Shown piece by piece: positions 63,365-64,000 of a stretch of DNA of 64,000 nucleotides (positions are counted from its first letter, which is position 1; each line of letters opens with the position of its first letter). The notes beneath the pieces are model-generated. The model did no database searches. It was given only the letters and a program-made list of their open reading frames with translations, and had not been told where the DNA came from. The position numbers and the translations under genes were made by a program. Origin of the DNA: Oidiodendron maius Zn (taxonomy: Eukaryota; Ascomycota; Leotiomycetes; Myxotrichaceae); assembly GCA_000827325.1 (NCBI GenBank), contig KN832876.1, positions 1,948,295 to 2,012,294 on the forward strand, in the 5' to 3' direction.

Positions 63365-63691
63365 TGGCAGCCTTATTATTATACCTTATGAGACGGGAGA
63401 GATGTTGAGTGTGGCGCAGGCCACACCTCCTGACAACAACACTTGTTCTTTTGTCGGCAAGCGGAACAAATCAAAAGGCCGAAATTGACATATAGTAGTA
63501 TTATGGCCTTTATACATTACAAAAGCATATAATTAGTGTATAACCAAGGCGAATCGGATCGGGTCAACTTATATGGAATGGGTGAACAATACACCGGGAA
63601 AGCGAATATATTAATAGCAAGGCAGTAGCCTTACCTTTAGAACAAGAACAACTAATTCAACCAACCTTTTTGACCCTATATTGCATATGCA

Positions 63692-63731
63692 GTATCACCG
63701 GAGTGATACAAACACTGATCAGTGATATCAC
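63692..63731. repeat. Cluster of palindromes built on GTGATA/TATCAC
   Basis: Within 40 bp there are three inverted repeats: GTATCAC-CGGA-GTGATAC (63692-63709), CACTGATCAGTG (63713-63724) and GTGATATCAC (63722-63731). They share the TATCAC/GTGATA half-site, and a further GTGATATC follows near 63761. This could be a regulator-binding array or a transposon-end remnant. Confidence 0.6.
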
Positions 63732-63830
63732 AGATCAGGAGCTCGTGTTACTTTGAAGAGAAGTGATATCTAACAGTCCCATCCTAGGAGGCTTCTGCCA
63801 GACGTTACTTGCTAAAGGATATCAGTCAAC

Positions 63831-63916
63831 ATCAACCCCTTTCATCACGAAGGCCCTTGATTCGACTAGTTATCCAAAGGATCAACCCCTTTCAACACAT
63901 GAAGGCCCTTGATTCG
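63831..63916 (+). repeat. Direct repeat, two imperfect ~35-bp copies
   Basis: Copy 1 (63831-63864) and copy 2 (63881-63916) share ATCAACCCCTTTCA at the left and GAAGGCCCTTGATTCG at the right. The central bases differ, with a 2-base length difference. The spacing start to start is 50 bp. It is too small for an LTR; a minisatellite or duplicated regulatory box fits. Confidence 0.8.
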
Positions 63917-64000
63917 CGTCCATCACGCAAAAGACATTGAGAATGAGTGAGATGAAGGAGATAAAGGCAGGGAGGGAGAGATGGCCAAAGGGAATCGGCG

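Larger units (their letters stand above)
63365..64000. other. AT-rich end of window with repeats
   Basis: No gene is recognised in the last 640 bp. It contains the palindrome cluster and the direct repeat listed separately. Confidence 0.5.

Overview
The window is nuclear DNA of a filamentous ascomycete (Pezizomycotina; Leotiomycetes-like is only a guess). The evidence is short GT-AG introns, mostly 48-80 nt, in nearly every gene, genes closely spaced on both strands, and fungal marker families: HET domain, Snc-type SNARE, ARG5,6 fusion, RID-type DNA methyltransferase, Dfg5-type GH76, Ppg1 phosphatase and EGD2. I see no prokaryotic, viral, CRISPR, rRNA or tRNA signal. Exon boundaries were built by hand from donor and acceptor sites and checked for reading-frame closure; they are models, not transcript evidence.

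Region 1-14 kb is mostly housekeeping: an aldehyde dehydrogenase, a Ppg1-type phosphatase (reverse strand) sharing a 251-bp divergent promoter with the NMD factor UPF3, a synaptobrevin, and the mitochondrial arginine precursor ARG5,6. Region 15-25 kb is more accessory: a small secreted protein behind a CT/TCTAC microsatellite, a secreted six-hairpin glycosidase-like protein, a short-chain dehydrogenase with a probable GC-AG intron, a type I glutamine-synthetase-like enzyme, and a very-long-chain acyl-CoA synthetase. Region 25-36 kb holds ADE4 (reverse), the RID/Masc1-type cytosine methyltransferase, and a run of core genes (ribosomal protein eL14, EGD2, ATP synthase subunit d).

Region 36-49 kb holds an MFS transporter, a mitochondrially targeted PrpF-family isomerase and a GPI-anchored GH76 mannanase, all on the reverse strand. 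Then come a HET-domain gene with an in-frame TAG near its start, a Dabb-domain protein and a dienelactone hydrolase. Region 49-59 kb holds a very long SH3 protein (reverse), a GH5 cellulase (reverse), the elongation factor EAF, and 2-methylcitrate dehydratase PrpD. The last 5 kb is AT-rich and gene-poor. It has two small spliced orphan models, an unrecognised open frame, a DUF3237 gene with a 19-nt last exon, and a cluster of palindromes and a direct repeat near the end.

The points that most deserve follow-up are: the RID methyltransferase in the same window as a HET gene broken by a TpA-type stop; PrpD together with a mitochondrial PrpF homologue 17 kb away; the SDR / GS-like / acyl-CoA synthetase neighbourhood; the proline-rich extension and internal insert of the Ppg1 phosphatase; and the apparent fusion of an Lsb/Pin3-like SH3 protein to a long disordered N-terminal part.
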